Shown: positions 50,992-60,922, counted from the first letter of the stretch. The stretch: DNA of 64,000 bases from Thermaurantimonas aggregans (GCF_003851885.1 NZ_BHZE01000001.1:124001-188000); one strand, 5' to 3'. The notes: generated by a model from the letters alone, not told the origin. Program-made: numbers and translations.

Positions 50992-52212
50992 TCAGTAGGA
51001 GATTCTGTTGTCCGAAAATTCTTTGTAATACTGGTGCAATGAACAGGCTATGGAGGTGAGATCATAGTGCTCCTCTATCAGTTTGCGGCCATTGAAACTC
51101 AGCTGTCGGCGCATGGCTTCGTCGTCGAGCAGCAAACACACCGCATGGGCAAATTCCTGCGGATCATTGGCCAGCAGGATATGTTCTCCGTTTATTACTT
51201 CAATGCCTTCAGCACCTACCACAGTTGATACTACCGGCATCCCAAGTGCAAGTGCCTCCAAGAGTTTGATGCGCACCCCACTGCCGCTGAGCAAGGGTAC
51301 AACCAAAATTTTACCACTTAGTAAAAATTCAATGGGCGAACTGATTTCACCGTGAAAAGAAACCTTCTCTGAAGGATTTTTTAACCATTTATCTGGCATG
51401 TTTCTACCAGCTACATGAAACTCTGCTTCCGGACAAATTTTTAAGATTTTAGGCCATACTTCAGCCAAAAACCATTCAATTCCCTGCCGATTGGGCAACC
51501 AGTCGAAAGAAGCCAGATGCACGATCTTTTTCCTGCCAAATTGAAAATTCGAAAACCGTCGCATGTTGTTGACTTTAAGTCCAAAGTGCACGGTCTGAAC
51601 TTTTGCAGGATTTTTTGTCATAGCCACAAACTCCTTTCTGTCTACATCAGATATAGGCAAAATGCAATCGACCTGTTGGGCTATAGCCTTCTCGTATTTT
51701 TTGAGTCGTTTAACTTGCATTTTTACAAAAAAGGATATGATGCTGCGGTTGTGTGCCAACCAGCGCTCCCAGATTTTGTATTCCACATTGTGTGCGCGCA
51801 AGCTTACAATGCTTTTGGGGGCGTATTTGCGCACTGTAGGCAGATATACAGTCATCGACAGCCCTTCGAACTGAACCACGTCGAAGGTGCGGCTTGTAAG
51901 TATGTCGATGAGCTTTTCTTCAAACTTTCGGTTGTAAAAGCGCTCTACGTGATACGATTGTCCGCTGAAGAGGTTGCGCACCAAACTCCATAGCGTAAAA
52001 TCGGTATTCACGCGCATCGACTTAATGTAGAGTTGTCCGGGCTCGTCGAAGCTGAATTGTGTAGGGTGCACATACACGCGGGTGGCATTCAGCGCAAAGA
52101 GATGCACCTCAATGTCTTGCGACAGCAGGCCCTGAATCATATTCAGTATGGCTATGCTGCTGCCATCTCTGCCGGGATAGGGGTACTTATTGGTGAGAAG
52201 CAGTAATCTCAT
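50992..52212 (-). CDS. Glycosyltransferase family 4 protein
   Basis: The 406-residue protein has the two Rossmann-like halves of GT-B enzymes. The N-terminal LLLLTNKYPYPGRDGSS loop and the C-terminal GSGVRIKLLEALALGMPVVS, then VGAEGIEVINGEHILLA, match the family 4 E-x7-E-type nucleotide-sugar site. It retains anomeric configuration and likely builds surface polysaccharide. Its ATG overlaps the LptF/G gene stop by 4 bp. Confidence 0.88.
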   Translation of the reverse strand: MRLLLLTNKYPYPGRDGSSIAILNMIQGLLSQDIEVHLFALNATRVYVHPTQFSFDEPGQLYIKSMRVNTDFTLWSLVRNLFSGQSYHVERFYNRKFEEKLIDILTSRTFDVVQFEGLSMTVYLPTVRKYAPKSIVSLRAHNVEYKIWERWLAHNRSIISFFVKMQVKRLKKYEKAIAQQVDCILPISDVDRKEFVAMTKNPAKVQTVHFGLKVNNMRRFSNFQFGRKKIVHLASFDWLPNRQGIEWFLAEVWPKILKICPEAEFHVAGRNMPDKWLKNPSEKVSFHGEISSPIEFLLSGKILVVPLLSGSGVRIKLLEALALGMPVVSTVVGAEGIEVINGEHILLANDPQEFAHAVCLLLDDEAMRRQLSFNGRKLIEEHYDLTSIACSLHQYYKEFSDNRISY

Positions 52213-53699
52213 TGAGCGCTTTTTGCCTTTTTAAACGTAAATATTTTAAATGGCGACAGAAGTCTTTGCCAGGCTTCCCACTGCATCAGTGCTGAGTCAG
52301 TGGCCGATTTATACACCAAAAATAGCGCAATCGGCGTAAAAATCATGGATGGCAACCAAATCGAAAACCAAGGCTGAAGCACAATCTCCCGACCGAGCTT
52401 TTCAATGGTAAAACTCGTAACGTGGTAGATTATAAAGGTCAGTACACTCACCACTACTGGCATGCCCAACCCCCCCTTTCGGATGATCGCGCCGAGGGCT
52501 GCGCCTATAAAAAACATTATGAGGGCTAAATACGACAGGGCAAATTTTTTGTGCTTTTCGATGTAGTAACGGGCAATCACTTTGCGCCACCAGTAGAATT
52601 CGAGTTTTGCTTGGTCGTAGTACGATTTATGGCTGCGTGCCAAACGCAGCGCATTTTCAAGTACTAAACTGCGCTGTTCAGGAGTGAGGCCAGCAAGCAT
52701 GTCAGCAGAGATGCTGTCCTGTGCTTTTTGAGTGGTGTCAGTTTCTGAATTTCCACTAGCACTGTTTACGCCAAGCTGAGTTCCAAGCACGGCATTTTCG
52801 TTATGCAGCTCAAAACGCTCTATCATCATAGCATTGAGCTCTGAAATTCTCTTTTCAAACACGGTTTTTATAGAGTCGGCTGCCACGTCGAGTTGAGCTA
52901 CATTCAGCATGGTAAAGTCTTTGCCTGACTGCTTTCGAAGGTCGCCCGATTCGAAAGAGGAGAGGTCGAGCCTCATTATGGATTTTTCGAATGTACTGCG
53001 CGCAAAAGGGCGCCTTTCGATATCACTGCGCTTACGCGCTTGAATTTCTTCATAGGTACTGCCGTTGTAAAGCGTGATCTCAAGGTATTGTTTATCAGGC
53101 GTTACGCGCATTTCGCCTTCGCGGGCGGTGGTTACCTTGATGTTGCCCAGTCGATCGGTGTGGTCGTAGATGAGGATGTTGCGAAGTTTGTTTTTGTCTT
53201 CGCCGTATTTCTCACCCACTTTAATGTTGAATCCTTCAATTCCACCATAAAATACTCCCGGCTTAATGTTGAGAGCAGGTTTCTTGCTGGCGATATTTCG
53301 AAGCAGTGTTTCACCTTTGAGGTTGGTAACGGGTATGACGTAGTTGTTAAACAAAAACGAAACGCCTGCTGTAAGGAGCACGGTGAAAAAAAGAGGTCTC
53401 ATCATTCGAAAGAGTGAGATGCCGGCTGACTTCATGGCGGCAAGCTCCATGTGCTCTCCCATATCGCCAAACACCATAAGCGAGGCTAGCAGAACACTCA
53501 GAGGTATGGCCTGAGGCACCATTTGGGCGGCAAAGTACACAAGTAGTTCAGCGATGTAATACCACTCTACACCCTTACCTACCAAATCGTCAATGTACTT
53601 CCACACCCACTGCATGAGCAGGAAGAGCACCATTACGACAAAGACAATGATAAAAGGCCTCAGGTAAAGCTTGAGTATGTAGCGATCGATGATTTTCAA
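52209..53699 (-). CDS. LptF/LptG family permease (YjgP/YjgQ)
   Basis: The 496-residue protein has an N-terminal helical bundle (about 1-115, RYILKLYLRPFIIVF...), a periplasmic jellyroll-type domain with a Bacteroidota-type insertion, and C-terminal helices (about 390-470). It is the permease partner of the LptB ATPase in lipopolysaccharide extraction from the inner membrane. The start is TTG (ttg aaa atc), with M-K-I-I-D-R-Y as in relatives. It lies 6 bp after lolA and overlaps the glycosyltransferase by 4 bp. Confidence 0.88.
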   Translation of the reverse strand: MKIIDRYILKLYLRPFIIVFVVMVLFLLMQWVWKYIDDLVGKGVEWYYIAELLVYFAAQMVPQAIPLSVLLASLMVFGDMGEHMELAAMKSAGISLFRMMRPLFFTVLLTAGVSFLFNNYVIPVTNLKGETLLRNIASKKPALNIKPGVFYGGIEGFNIKVGEKYGEDKNKLRNILIYDHTDRLGNIKVTTAREGEMRVTPDKQYLEITLYNGSTYEEIQARKRSDIERRPFARSTFEKSIMRLDLSSFESGDLRKQSGKDFTMLNVAQLDVAADSIKTVFEKRISELNAMMIERFELHNENAVLGTQLGVNSASGNSETDTTQKAQDSISADMLAGLTPEQRSLVLENALRLARSHKSYYDQAKLEFYWWRKVIARYYIEKHKKFALSYLALIMFFIGAALGAIIRKGGLGMPVVVSVLTFIIYHVTSFTIEKLGREIVLQPWFSIWLPSMIFTPIALFLVYKSATDSALMQWEAWQRLLSPFKIFTFKKAKSAQ

Positions 53700-53705
53700 G
53701 CGCTT

Positions 53706-54341
53706 TTATTGAATGATTTTGAAGCCCTTATAGCGATCTTTCTGAAAGGAGATATCCACGCCAGCCGCATTTTCGGCTATTTTAAGGATTTTAAACGTGG
53801 TAGCAGCTCCATCGCGGCTGCGCTGCATCAGGCTGTGAATCTGGTGATTTTTTGGATTAATTGTAACTTCGATGTAATCGACATCGGCGGTAGCTTTTGG
53901 CTTTATGACAATGACTTCATGAGTGATGTTGTTGATTTTCTTTTTTCCGCCCAAGTAGTAGGTATGGCCTTCTCGGTATTGATTGAGAATGGCCGATGGA
54001 CTTACGACATCGTTCTCTTCGGGTTGCATCACTTGTATCTCTTTGTCGTCTAAGAGGATGTTGTAGAGCTTTTTGCCGTCAAAAATTTGCTCCATACCCA
54101 TAAAGGTGAGTTTGTAGTTATTGCCTTTGAGCATGATTTGCCCTTTTTCCGATTGTTGAACAGGTGGATTGACTTTTTGATTTTCAAATAAGTATTCAAA
54201 ATCAATCACATATGGCTTTCCATTTTGTAGTTTATCAGCTGCTTTGTTGAGCAGAGCTTTGGCTTCCTTATGGGTTGTTTGGGCGTTTGAGTAAAAAGAT
54301 AATAAATTGAAAATGAATAAGTAAATAAACAATCGATGCAT
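53706..54341 (-). CDS. Outer membrane lipoprotein carrier LolA-like protein
   Basis: I use the ATG at 54341 (211 residues). A signal peptide (LFIYLFIFNLLSFYSNAQ) is followed by a LolA-type half-open beta-barrel: FEYLFENQKV, GQIMLKGNNYKLTFMGMEQI, DGKKLYNIL. It would carry lipoproteins or lipids across the periplasm. The stop of ftsK and this ATG overlap as TGATG. Its position between ftsK and the LPS permease is the usual one in Bacteroidota from memory. Confidence 0.85.
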   Translation of the reverse strand: MHRLFIYLFIFNLLSFYSNAQTTHKEAKALLNKAADKLQNGKPYVIDFEYLFENQKVNPPVQQSEKGQIMLKGNNYKLTFMGMEQIFDGKKLYNILLDDKEIQVMQPEENDVVSPSAILNQYREGHTYYLGGKKKINNITHEVIVIKPKATADVDYIEVTINPKNHQIHSLMQRSRDGAATTFKILKIAENAAGVDISFQKDRYKGFKIIQ

Positions 54342-56806
54342 CACTTAGCGTATTTCTCTTTTAAATTTTTCAAAATGTGTTCCAACTCAGCCTCATCATT
54401 TACCAGCACCTGGCGAGCTTTGCTGCCTTCGAAGGGCCCGATGATTCCGGCAGCTTCCAATTGGTCGATTATGCGCCCTGCCCGGGCAAAACCGATGCCG
54501 AGCTTGCGCTGAATGAGGCTGGCGCTGCCTTGTCGGGTAGCTACGACGATACGAGCAGCTTCGTCGAACTTACTGTCGCGCTTACTCAAATCCACATCTG
54601 TAATATCAGGTTCTTCGTCGTCGCCCACATACTCAGGCAGCAAATAAGCTGACGGATAACCGCGCTGAGAGCCGATGTAGTCCACAATGTTTTCGACCTC
54701 TGGGGTATCAATAAAGGCACACTGCAAACGTATAAGGTCGTTGCCGGTGGAGAGCAACATATCTCCACGGCCTATGAGCTGCTCGGCACCGCCGGTGTCG
54801 AGTATGGTGCGGCTGTCGATCTTACTCGATACGCGGAAGGCAATGCGCGCCGGGAAGTTGGCCTTGATTACACCGGTGATAACATTGACTGATGGACGCT
54901 GGGTGGCAATGATGAGGTGAATGCCAATAGCACGGGCCAGTTGAGCAAGGCGAGCTATAGGGGTTTCTATCTCCTTGCCAGCCGTCATGATCAAGTCGGC
55001 AAACTCATCGATTACAAGCACGATATAGGGCAAGTATCGGTGGCCTTCTTCTGGATTGAGCCGGCGCTGAATGAACTTGGCGTTGTACTCTTTCAAGTTG
55101 CGCACATTGGCTGCTTTTAGCAGTTCGTAGCGGTTGTCCATTTCGATGGTGAGCGAGTTGAGCGTGTAGATTACCTTTTTTGTGTCGGTAATGATGCTCT
55201 CTTCGCTGTTGGGTAGCTTGGCTAGGTAGTGGCGCTCGATTTTGTTGTAGAGGTTGAGCTCTACCTTTTTGGGGTCAACGAGCACAAATTTTACCTGGGA
55301 GGGGTGTTTTTTGTAGAGGATAGATGTAATAATGGTGTTGATGCCCACCGATTTACCTTGACCAGTTGCACCTGCCATAAGCAAGTGTGGCATTTTGGTA
55401 AGGTCGGCTACGAAGGTTTCGTTACTAATGGTCTTGCCCAGTACAAGGGGCAATTCCATGTCGGTATTTTGAAACTTTTCGCTGGCGAGCAAGGTGCGCA
55501 TGGGCACGATCTGCGGGTGTGCATTAGGCACCTCTATGCCTATGGTGCCTTTGCCCGGAATAGGTGCTATGATGCGTATGCCCATAGCAGCAAGGCTGAG
55601 GGCTATGTCGTCTTCGAGGTTTTTAATCTTTGAGATGCGTATGCCCGGAGCCGGCACTATTTCGTAAAGCGTAACAGTAGGGCCTACCGTTGCTTTGATT
55701 TTTGAAATTTCGATGCTGTATTGCTGGAGGGTTTCAACGATTTTGTCTTTGTTTGCCTCGAGTTCGGCTCGTTCTACGGTGATATGCCGGCTGCCGTAAT
55801 CTACTAGCAGATCAAGGGTTGGACTTTTAAACGAAGCCAGTTCAAGCTTGGGGTCATATTCGCCGTATTCTTTAAGAAGGCGGTTGGCTGTGTCTTCGTC
55901 GAGGGTTCGGTCTTCTTTTACCTCTACTTCCGAAGGCACAGAGGTGGAAGGGCCAGGCGATTTGGTAGGAGTTTGCGCGTCTGTATCTTGCCGTATTTCT
56001 ACTGTGAATGCTTCTTCATCGTCTTCATTGTTGGCTGGAGCGGGCTGTTCGATTAGGAGCTCACTGCCTGATTTTGGTGCCGGTGAGATATTTTCCTTAA
56101 TGCTCGAAACTTCTGTGGAATAGTCGAAACTCTCGAGTGGCGTGGAGGTCTCTGGCGAAGCAGCTGTAGAAGTGTTTTTAGGTTGACTTTTAAATCGGTT
56201 AATCCAGGCCGAAAATTTTTCTGGTGTCCATTGCTGGCGCGCAGCCAAAAAGATAAGGAGAGCAAAAAGCACAACTGTGTAAGCACCTACTGAGCCCGTG
56301 AGGCTCACAAGCCATTCGCTGAAGAAGTACCCATTGGCACCGGCGAGCAGGGCGAGCGAATCAGGCAAAATCAGTCCTAAAAAAGTAGGAAGCCAGATGA
56401 TGGTAAACAAAAAATTGACAGCGATGCTGTAAAAGCCTTTGAACGAGATATTAAGGGCCAGCCGCGCACCGATGTGAAAGAGCAAGTATACCCAGGCAAA
56501 GGCAGCTAAACCCACCGACCTGTAAACCATGGAATGCGCGAGGGCTGCACCAAACTTTCCCCAAAGGTTGCGAACTTGAAAGTCTTTGTTAGCGATGAGC
56601 TGCCAAAAGCTTTGGTCAAAGGCGCTCATATCGCTTTTCCAAAAAATGAAATAGCTGACAAGAGAACCAGTCAGAAAAAGAGCTGCAAAGAGTATTGCAA
56701 AGCCAAATACCAGCTTGTACACTGGCCCACTGAGCAGCTTATCAGTAGTGCTCGTCGATGGAGTTGTGTCTTTATTCTTTGATTTTGAGGCCTTTTTAGC
56801 TGGCAT
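54341..56806 (-). CDS. ftsK: DNA translocase FtsK
   Basis: I start at the ATG 56806 (821 residues); the upstream TTG is part of a promoter box at 56828-56835. Four to five N-terminal helices (about 30-190) anchor it at the septum. A low-complexity acidic linker (about 200-300) follows, then the motor with alpha and beta domains (Walker A GATGQGKSVG, about 480). The gamma winged helix (KLGIGFARAGRIIDQLEAAG) at the end reads KOPS. It pumps chromosome dimers through the septum. It heads the ftsK-lolA-lptF/G cluster. Confidence 0.96.
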   Translation of the reverse strand: MPAKKASKSKNKDTTPSTSTTDKLLSGPVYKLVFGFAILFAALFLTGSLVSYFIFWKSDMSAFDQSFWQLIANKDFQVRNLWGKFGAALAHSMVYRSVGLAAFAWVYLLFHIGARLALNISFKGFYSIAVNFLFTIIWLPTFLGLILPDSLALLAGANGYFFSEWLVSLTGSVGAYTVVLFALLIFLAARQQWTPEKFSAWINRFKSQPKNTSTAASPETSTPLESFDYSTEVSSIKENISPAPKSGSELLIEQPAPANNEDDEEAFTVEIRQDTDAQTPTKSPGPSTSVPSEVEVKEDRTLDEDTANRLLKEYGEYDPKLELASFKSPTLDLLVDYGSRHITVERAELEANKDKIVETLQQYSIEISKIKATVGPTVTLYEIVPAPGIRISKIKNLEDDIALSLAAMGIRIIAPIPGKGTIGIEVPNAHPQIVPMRTLLASEKFQNTDMELPLVLGKTISNETFVADLTKMPHLLMAGATGQGKSVGINTIITSILYKKHPSQVKFVLVDPKKVELNLYNKIERHYLAKLPNSEESIITDTKKVIYTLNSLTIEMDNRYELLKAANVRNLKEYNAKFIQRRLNPEEGHRYLPYIVLVIDEFADLIMTAGKEIETPIARLAQLARAIGIHLIIATQRPSVNVITGVIKANFPARIAFRVSSKIDSRTILDTGGAEQLIGRGDMLLSTGNDLIRLQCAFIDTPEVENIVDYIGSQRGYPSAYLLPEYVGDDEEPDITDVDLSKRDSKFDEAARIVVATRQGSASLIQRKLGIGFARAGRIIDQLEAAGIIGPFEGSKARQVLVNDEAELEHILKNLKEKYAK

Positions 56807-56827
56807 TGGCGGCTTTAGTTCGGTTTG

Positions 56828-56835
56828 CAAAAGTA
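56828..56835 (-). promoter_or_regulatory. Candidate -7 box for ftsK
   Basis: TACTTTTG on the minus strand matches TAnnTTTG exactly, 21 bases before the ATG at 56806. It argues against the TTG at 56830 as start because that codon would be inside the promoter. Confidence 0.5.
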
Positions 56836-56987
56836 GTGAAGTTGCGTCGGATGGCTTTTGGGCGACTTCCTCCTTTGGGAGAATATTAGGATTGCATTTT
56901 CACTCGGTCTACTTTTAAGTGGATTTCAACTCGTTGAATAAATCCAGTTTTTTGTTGAGAGGAAAAATTTCTCCCAAAAGTCAGTTT

Positions 56988-57659
56988 TTAGAATCGCCAT
57001 CTCAGATATGTGATTTTTTTGCCTTGGGAGCGAAAGAGTTGTTCGTACTCGGTTTGGATTTCGAAGAGCAGGGGATGGGTTTTAGAGGCTTGGAGGTCGA
57101 TGTCGTAAAACGCGTCGAGAATGCTGGCACCTGTCATTTGCAAGATGCCACAGGTGTAGCCGTGTAGAAATTCGCTGTCGGTTTTCAGATGTACTTCGCC
57201 TTCAGGCTTGAGGATGTGTCGATAGAGCTTGAGGAAGTCGGGGTGGGTGAGGCGATGTTTGGCTCTGCGGTGTTTGATCTGTGGATCGGGAAAGGTAATC
57301 CAAATTTCGGAGACCTCACCGGGGGCGAAGAGTTGATCGATGAGTTCGATTTCGGCACGTAGGAAGCCGGCATTGGTAATGCCTTCGCTGGCCACGATGC
57401 GGCAACCGCTGTTGATGCGGGCGCCTTTTACATCGATGCCGAGGAAATTTTTATCCGGAAATCGGCGCGCCAGTCCGATGGTATAGTGGCCTTTGCCACA
57501 TCCCAGTTCGAGCACTAGGGGCTTGTCGTTGTGAAAGAAGTCGGCAGTCCATCGTCCGCGCAGGGGGTAGTTAGCTAGGTCGGTCGTGTGGCGCCACACT
57601 TCGGTGTAGTGCGGATATGTGCGGTTTTCAGCGAATTTTTTCAGCTTCTTTTTGGGCAT
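56988..57659 (-). CDS. trmB: tRNA (guanosine(46)-N7)-methyltransferase
   Basis: The 223-residue protein makes m7G46 in the tRNA variable loop. Motif I is LELGCGKGHYT (50-60). The family signature WITFPDPQIKHRRAKHRL (about 119-136) and the GVxIDVKGARINSG-type SAM motif (GIDVKGARI) are present. Length is the family norm (about 220). It lies between ftsK (about 180 bp away) and the divergent FKBP gene. Confidence 0.96.
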   Translation of the reverse strand: MPKKKLKKFAENRTYPHYTEVWRHTTDLANYPLRGRWTADFFHNDKPLVLELGCGKGHYTIGLARRFPDKNFLGIDVKGARINSGCRIVASEGITNAGFLRAEIELIDQLFAPGEVSEIWITFPDPQIKHRRAKHRLTHPDFLKLYRHILKPEGEVHLKTDSEFLHGYTCGILQMTGASILDAFYDIDLQASKTHPLLFEIQTEYEQLFRSQGKKITYLRWRF

Positions 57660-57702
57660 TGGGCCTGAGCGATATTAACAAGCTACAAAGGAAAGCATAC
57701 AA

Positions 57703-57731
57703 TTTGATTGATGGGGAGGCCATTATCTTTG
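57703..57731 (+). promoter_or_regulatory. Promoter of the FKBP/cyclophilin cluster
   Basis: TTTG (57703-57706), 17-nt spacer, TATCTTTG (57724-57731) match the Bacteroidota -33/-7 pattern. The transcript would begin near 57738, so ATG 57739 would be leaderless and ATG 57748 would have a leader of about 10 nt. Confidence 0.6.
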
Positions 57732-57738
57732 CCGTGTA

Positions 57739-58284
57739 ATGTCGGTAATGAAACACCTTGCTCTGACGGCGGCAGTGATGCTGGTCCTATCGTGTGGCCA
57801 GCGTAACAAAGAAGCCCAGAATGCTTTAGAGGATCCTCATCAAAACATCGATCGCGAACAGTTGATCGAGATGAACCGCAAATATTTAAAGGCGGAAAAC
57901 CAAGCCATAGAGGCCTATGTGAAAGACCGCAAGTGGGACTACACTGTGCACTCCAATGGGGTGTATTATCGCATTTTGAAAAAAGGCGGACAATCGCTAA
58001 AGCCAAAAGAGGGCGATGTGGTGGTGTTTCGCTCGGTGATGGAATTGCTCAATGGCAAGCGCCTCTACGAAGAGGCTCCTACCCGGCGCATGCTGCGCAT
58101 TGACCGCGAAGATGCCGAAATCGGATTACATGAGATGCTAAAGCTCTTTAGCCCAGGTGATAGCGTGCAGATGGTATTGCCTTCGTATTTGGCCTTTGGC
58201 TTGGCAGGCGACCTCGACGAAGTAGGAATGCGACAGCCGATTGTGTACAGTATAAAAATCGAAAAAATCCAAACTCAACAATAA
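57739..58284 (+). CDS. FKBP-type peptidyl-prolyl isomerase lipoprotein
   Basis: The 181-residue product (178 from the ATG at 57748) has a lipobox LVLSC (Cys about 20). A short helical linker is followed by an FKBP-like domain (about 75-178) with VVFRSVMELLNGKRLYEE, GLHEMLKLFSPGDSVQMVLP and LAFGLAGDLD. The aromatic active-site residues of FKBP are partly changed, so the isomerase role is uncertain. It may act as a periplasmic or outer-membrane chaperone. The chimera gene follows 6 bp later. Confidence 0.82.
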   Translation: MSVMKHLALTAAVMLVLSCGQRNKEAQNALEDPHQNIDREQLIEMNRKYLKAENQAIEAYVKDRKWDYTVHSNGVYYRILKKGGQSLKPKEGDVVVFRSVMELLNGKRLYEEAPTRRMLRIDREDAEIGLHEMLKLFSPGDSVQMVLPSYLAFGLAGDLDEVGMRQPIVYSIKIEKIQTQQ

Positions 58285-58290
58285 ATTCCA

Positions 58291-59310
58291 ATGAGAAAAA
58301 TAGCCTTACTCATTGCCCTGCTGATGCTGGGCATTTCGTGCAACAGTCAGCCGAAAGTAAATGGCAAGACGCCAAAGCTCGAGGACGGACTTTATGCCAT
58401 CATCAAAACAAACAAAGGCGACATATTGCTGAAGCTCTACCACGACAAAACACCTATGACAGTAGCCAATTTTGTGGGATTGGCCGAAGGCAAAATCGAT
58501 AACACAGCCAAGCCAAAAGGCATTCCGTTTTACAACGGATTGAAGTTTCACCGCGTGATAGCGGACTTTATGATTCAAGGGGGTGACCCTAGCGGCAATG
58601 GTTCTGGTGGACCGGGCTATCAGTTTGAAGACGAAATTGTGGCTGAATTGAAACACGATGGGCCAGGAGTGCTCTCGATGGCTAATGCTGGTCCGAACAC
58701 GAATGGTTCGCAATTCTTTATCACCCACAAAGAAACTCCGTGGCTCGATGGTCGCCATACAGTGTTTGGCCGCGTAGTTGAGGGCCAAGAGGTAGTAAAT
58801 GCCATTCAGCAGGGCGACGAAATGATCGAAGTGAAAATCTTGCGCATCGGAAAGGAATTGAAAAACTACGATCCGGCCAAGACCTTCGAAACTGCGCGCA
58901 AGGCGCTGAAGGAAAAACTAGAGATGGAAGCCCGCAAGGCAAAAGAGGCTTTCGAAAACCTGAAGCGCGCAGCGCAAAGCACGCCTAGCGGATTGGCATA
59001 TATCATCACTCAAGAGGGCACGGGCAAGCCGGCTAAGCAAGGGCAGTTTGTGACCTGCCACTACACTCTTATGCTCGCCGATGGCCGCAAGATCGATTCG
59101 TCGATTGACCGCGGACAGCCCTTCCGCTTTCAGGTGGGTATGGGCCAGGTGATTAAAGGTTGGGACGAAGCCTTGCAGATGTTTGGCCCGGGAACCAAGG
59201 TGCGACTGCTGATTCTGCCTCACCTGGGCTATGGCGAGCGTGGGGCTGGTGGAGTGATACCGCCAAATGCTGACTTGATCTTCGATGTGGAGGTGCTGGC
59301 TGTAGAATAA
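58291..59310 (+). CDS. Cyclophilin-FKBP chimera, lipoprotein
   Basis: The 339-residue product has a lipobox (LLMLGISC), a cyclophilin domain (about 28-190: [19 protein letters not shown], then [18 protein letters not shown]), a helical linker ([20 protein letters not shown]), and an FKBP domain (about 235-339: [20 protein letters not shown], then [20 protein letters not shown]). Both isomerase folds in one chain is the known dual-family (FCBP/CFBP) architecture. It presumably folds exported proteins. Its closest relative is 59622-60551. Confidence 0.88.
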   Translation: MRKIALLIALLMLGISCNSQPKVNGKTPKLEDGLYAIIKTNKGDILLKLYHDKTPMTVANFVGLAEGKIDNTAKPKGIPFYNGLKFHRVIADFMIQGGDPSGNGSGGPGYQFEDEIVAELKHDGPGVLSMANAGPNTNGSQFFITHKETPWLDGRHTVFGRVVEGQEVVNAIQQGDEMIEVKILRIGKELKNYDPAKTFETARKALKEKLEMEARKAKEAFENLKRAAQSTPSGLAYIITQEGTGKPAKQGQFVTCHYTLMLADGRKIDSSIDRGQPFRFQVGMGQVIKGWDEALQMFGPGTKVRLLILPHLGYGERGAGGVIPPNADLIFDVEVLAVE

Positions 59311-59621
59311 GTGCCTGCTGCTGATTGTGAGCTTGCTCCGAAGTGTGGCCGGGGGGTGGGCCGACTTAAGGCTCACCCCCCGGCCTTTACTGCGCCAGGG
59401 CGTAGGCGGATTACAAGCCGCGGCTGGCAAGCAGGTGGAGCAAGAGCCGTACGGGGCTGGCTCTGCAGACCCGGACGGCCGTAGCTACACGCCTGACTGC
59501 AAGGCGCGTAGCAGCCGAAGACCGGTGGCCGGTGGCCCCGCGAGGGGACGACGGACAGGCGCCCCAAAAAAACTGAAAATAGAATTTTTTTTATTCTTAT
59601 TAATCAATTAATTTCCTGATA
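59311..59621. other. Intergenic GC-rich structured element
   Basis: A perfect hairpin, GGCCGGGGGGTG (59347-59358) against CACCCCCCGGCC (59374-59385) with a GCC/GGC inner pair, is followed by TTTACT and could end the upstream transcript. G/C-rich sequence continues to about 59570 and ends GGCGCCCC before an A-tract. The long frames across it have odd Arg/Pro/Gly content and look non-coding. Confidence 0.6.
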
Positions 59622-60551
59622 ATGAATAATCAACTTTTAGCGCACATCGTGACCAGCCGGGGAACGATAACTGTAAACCTGGAGTACGAAAAAGCGCCTG
59701 TGACGGTGGCCAACTTCGTGGGGCTGGCCGAAGGGCGAATACCAAATAAGGCTCGTGCATTGGGCAAACCGTACTATGATGGGCTCACTTTTCACCGCGT
59801 GATTGCGGACTTTATGATTCAAGGGGGCGACCCGCTGGGAAATGGTCGCGGTGGGCCGGGGTATCAGTTTCCGGATGAATTTCATCCTGACTTGCGCCAC
59901 GATGGACCTGGAGTGCTCTCGATGGCTAATGCTGGCCCTGATACAAACGGGTCGCAGTTTTTCATTACGCACAAGGAGACGCCATGGCTCGACGACAAGC
60001 ACACGGTGTTTGGTCGAGTGCTTAAAGGGCAAGATGTGGTGGATGCCATCAGACAAGGCGATGTGATCGAGCGCATTACGATAGAGCGTGTCGGTGAGGC
60101 ACTGGCTGACTATGCGCCTGAGGTAGTGTACGAACGTGAATTAAAAGAGCTGATTAAGCGCCGAGAAGAGGAAGATCGACAGGCGCAAGAAGAAATACAA
60201 GCGCTGATCGCCGATATGGAGAAAACTCACTCAGGATTGGGATATAAGTTTGTACAGCGCGGCAATGGCAAGCGCATAAAGGCTGGAGATACAGTGACCG
60301 TGCACTACGTGGGTATGCTGACGAATGGGCAGGTGTTTGACGCCTCGGTCAATAGGCAGCCTTTTACTCTAAAGGTAGGTGTGGGGCAGGTGATCAGCGG
60401 TTGGGAGGAGTTGCTGCTCCTATGTGCTGAGGGTGACCATGTGTTGGCTTATCTGCCGCCAGAATTGGCTTATGGAAAGCAGGGTGTGGCGGGCATCATT
60501 CCGCCTGAAGCAGCCTTGATATTTGAAGTTCAAATACTGCGTGTAGCGTAA
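59622..60551 (+). CDS. Cyclophilin-FKBP chimera, cytoplasmic paralogue
   Basis: The 309-residue protein lacks a signal sequence but repeats the order of its neighbour: cyclophilin (about 5-165, [19 protein letters not shown]), helical linker (about 170-205) and FKBP (about 210-309, [20 protein letters not shown], then [20 protein letters not shown]). Nucleotide identity with 58291-59310 is very high in the cyclophilin half, so a recent duplication is likely. The two would serve the cytoplasm and the periplasm or outer membrane. The terminator at 60561 follows. Confidence 0.9.
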   Translation: MNNQLLAHIVTSRGTITVNLEYEKAPVTVANFVGLAEGRIPNKARALGKPYYDGLTFHRVIADFMIQGGDPLGNGRGGPGYQFPDEFHPDLRHDGPGVLSMANAGPDTNGSQFFITHKETPWLDDKHTVFGRVLKGQDVVDAIRQGDVIERITIERVGEALADYAPEVVYERELKELIKRREEEDRQAQEEIQALIADMEKTHSGLGYKFVQRGNGKRIKAGDTVTVHYVGMLTNGQVFDASVNRQPFTLKVGVGQVISGWEELLLLCAEGDHVLAYLPPELAYGKQGVAGIIPPEAALIFEVQILRVA

Positions 60552-60560
60552 GGAAATGAA

Positions 60561-60585
60561 AGCCGCGGACTAACGCGGCTTTTTA
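60561..60585 (+). terminator. Intrinsic terminator after the chimera gene
   Basis: AGCCGCG (60561-60567), loop GACTAA, CGCGGCT (60574-60580), then TTTTTAG. A clean 7-bp GC stem with U-tract 10 bp after the stop. Confidence 0.9.
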
Positions 60586-60914
60586 GTTTAAGTGCATGCG
60601 TGGGATGAATGCACTCGTGTTGCCTGGTAAATGAATTTTTTTATGATTTAAAATTGAACGTACCAAAATCAGAATTCGCGAATTCGGGGAAGTGAAACAG
60701 TAGATGGCATATCTGTAGAGCAAGTTGTTTCCTCTTTATGCATGGTGCTTTGGTGCGTATTCTCATGGAAGGGCGTAATGTTGCTAACAAGGAAAATGCT
60801 CTGTCTGACAGATGCAGGAGTCTGTCTAAAAAATGTAAAGAAAATTCTCAATATGACTTTAAAATACAGATGATTTACAGAAAAATATGAACAATAATTT
60901 CCTAACTAATACAA

Positions 60915-60922
60915 TACCTTTG
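60915..60922 (+). promoter_or_regulatory. Candidate -7 box for rmuC
   Basis: TACCTTTG matches TAnnTTTG exactly, 66 bp before the ATG at 60989. A TTTG -33 box at proper spacing is not obvious. Confidence 0.5.

Noticed and set aside
59327-59611. Long frame across the GC-rich element
   Set aside because: Residues are Arg/Pro/Gly/Ala repeats caused by composition, with hairpins throughout; it is not protein-like.
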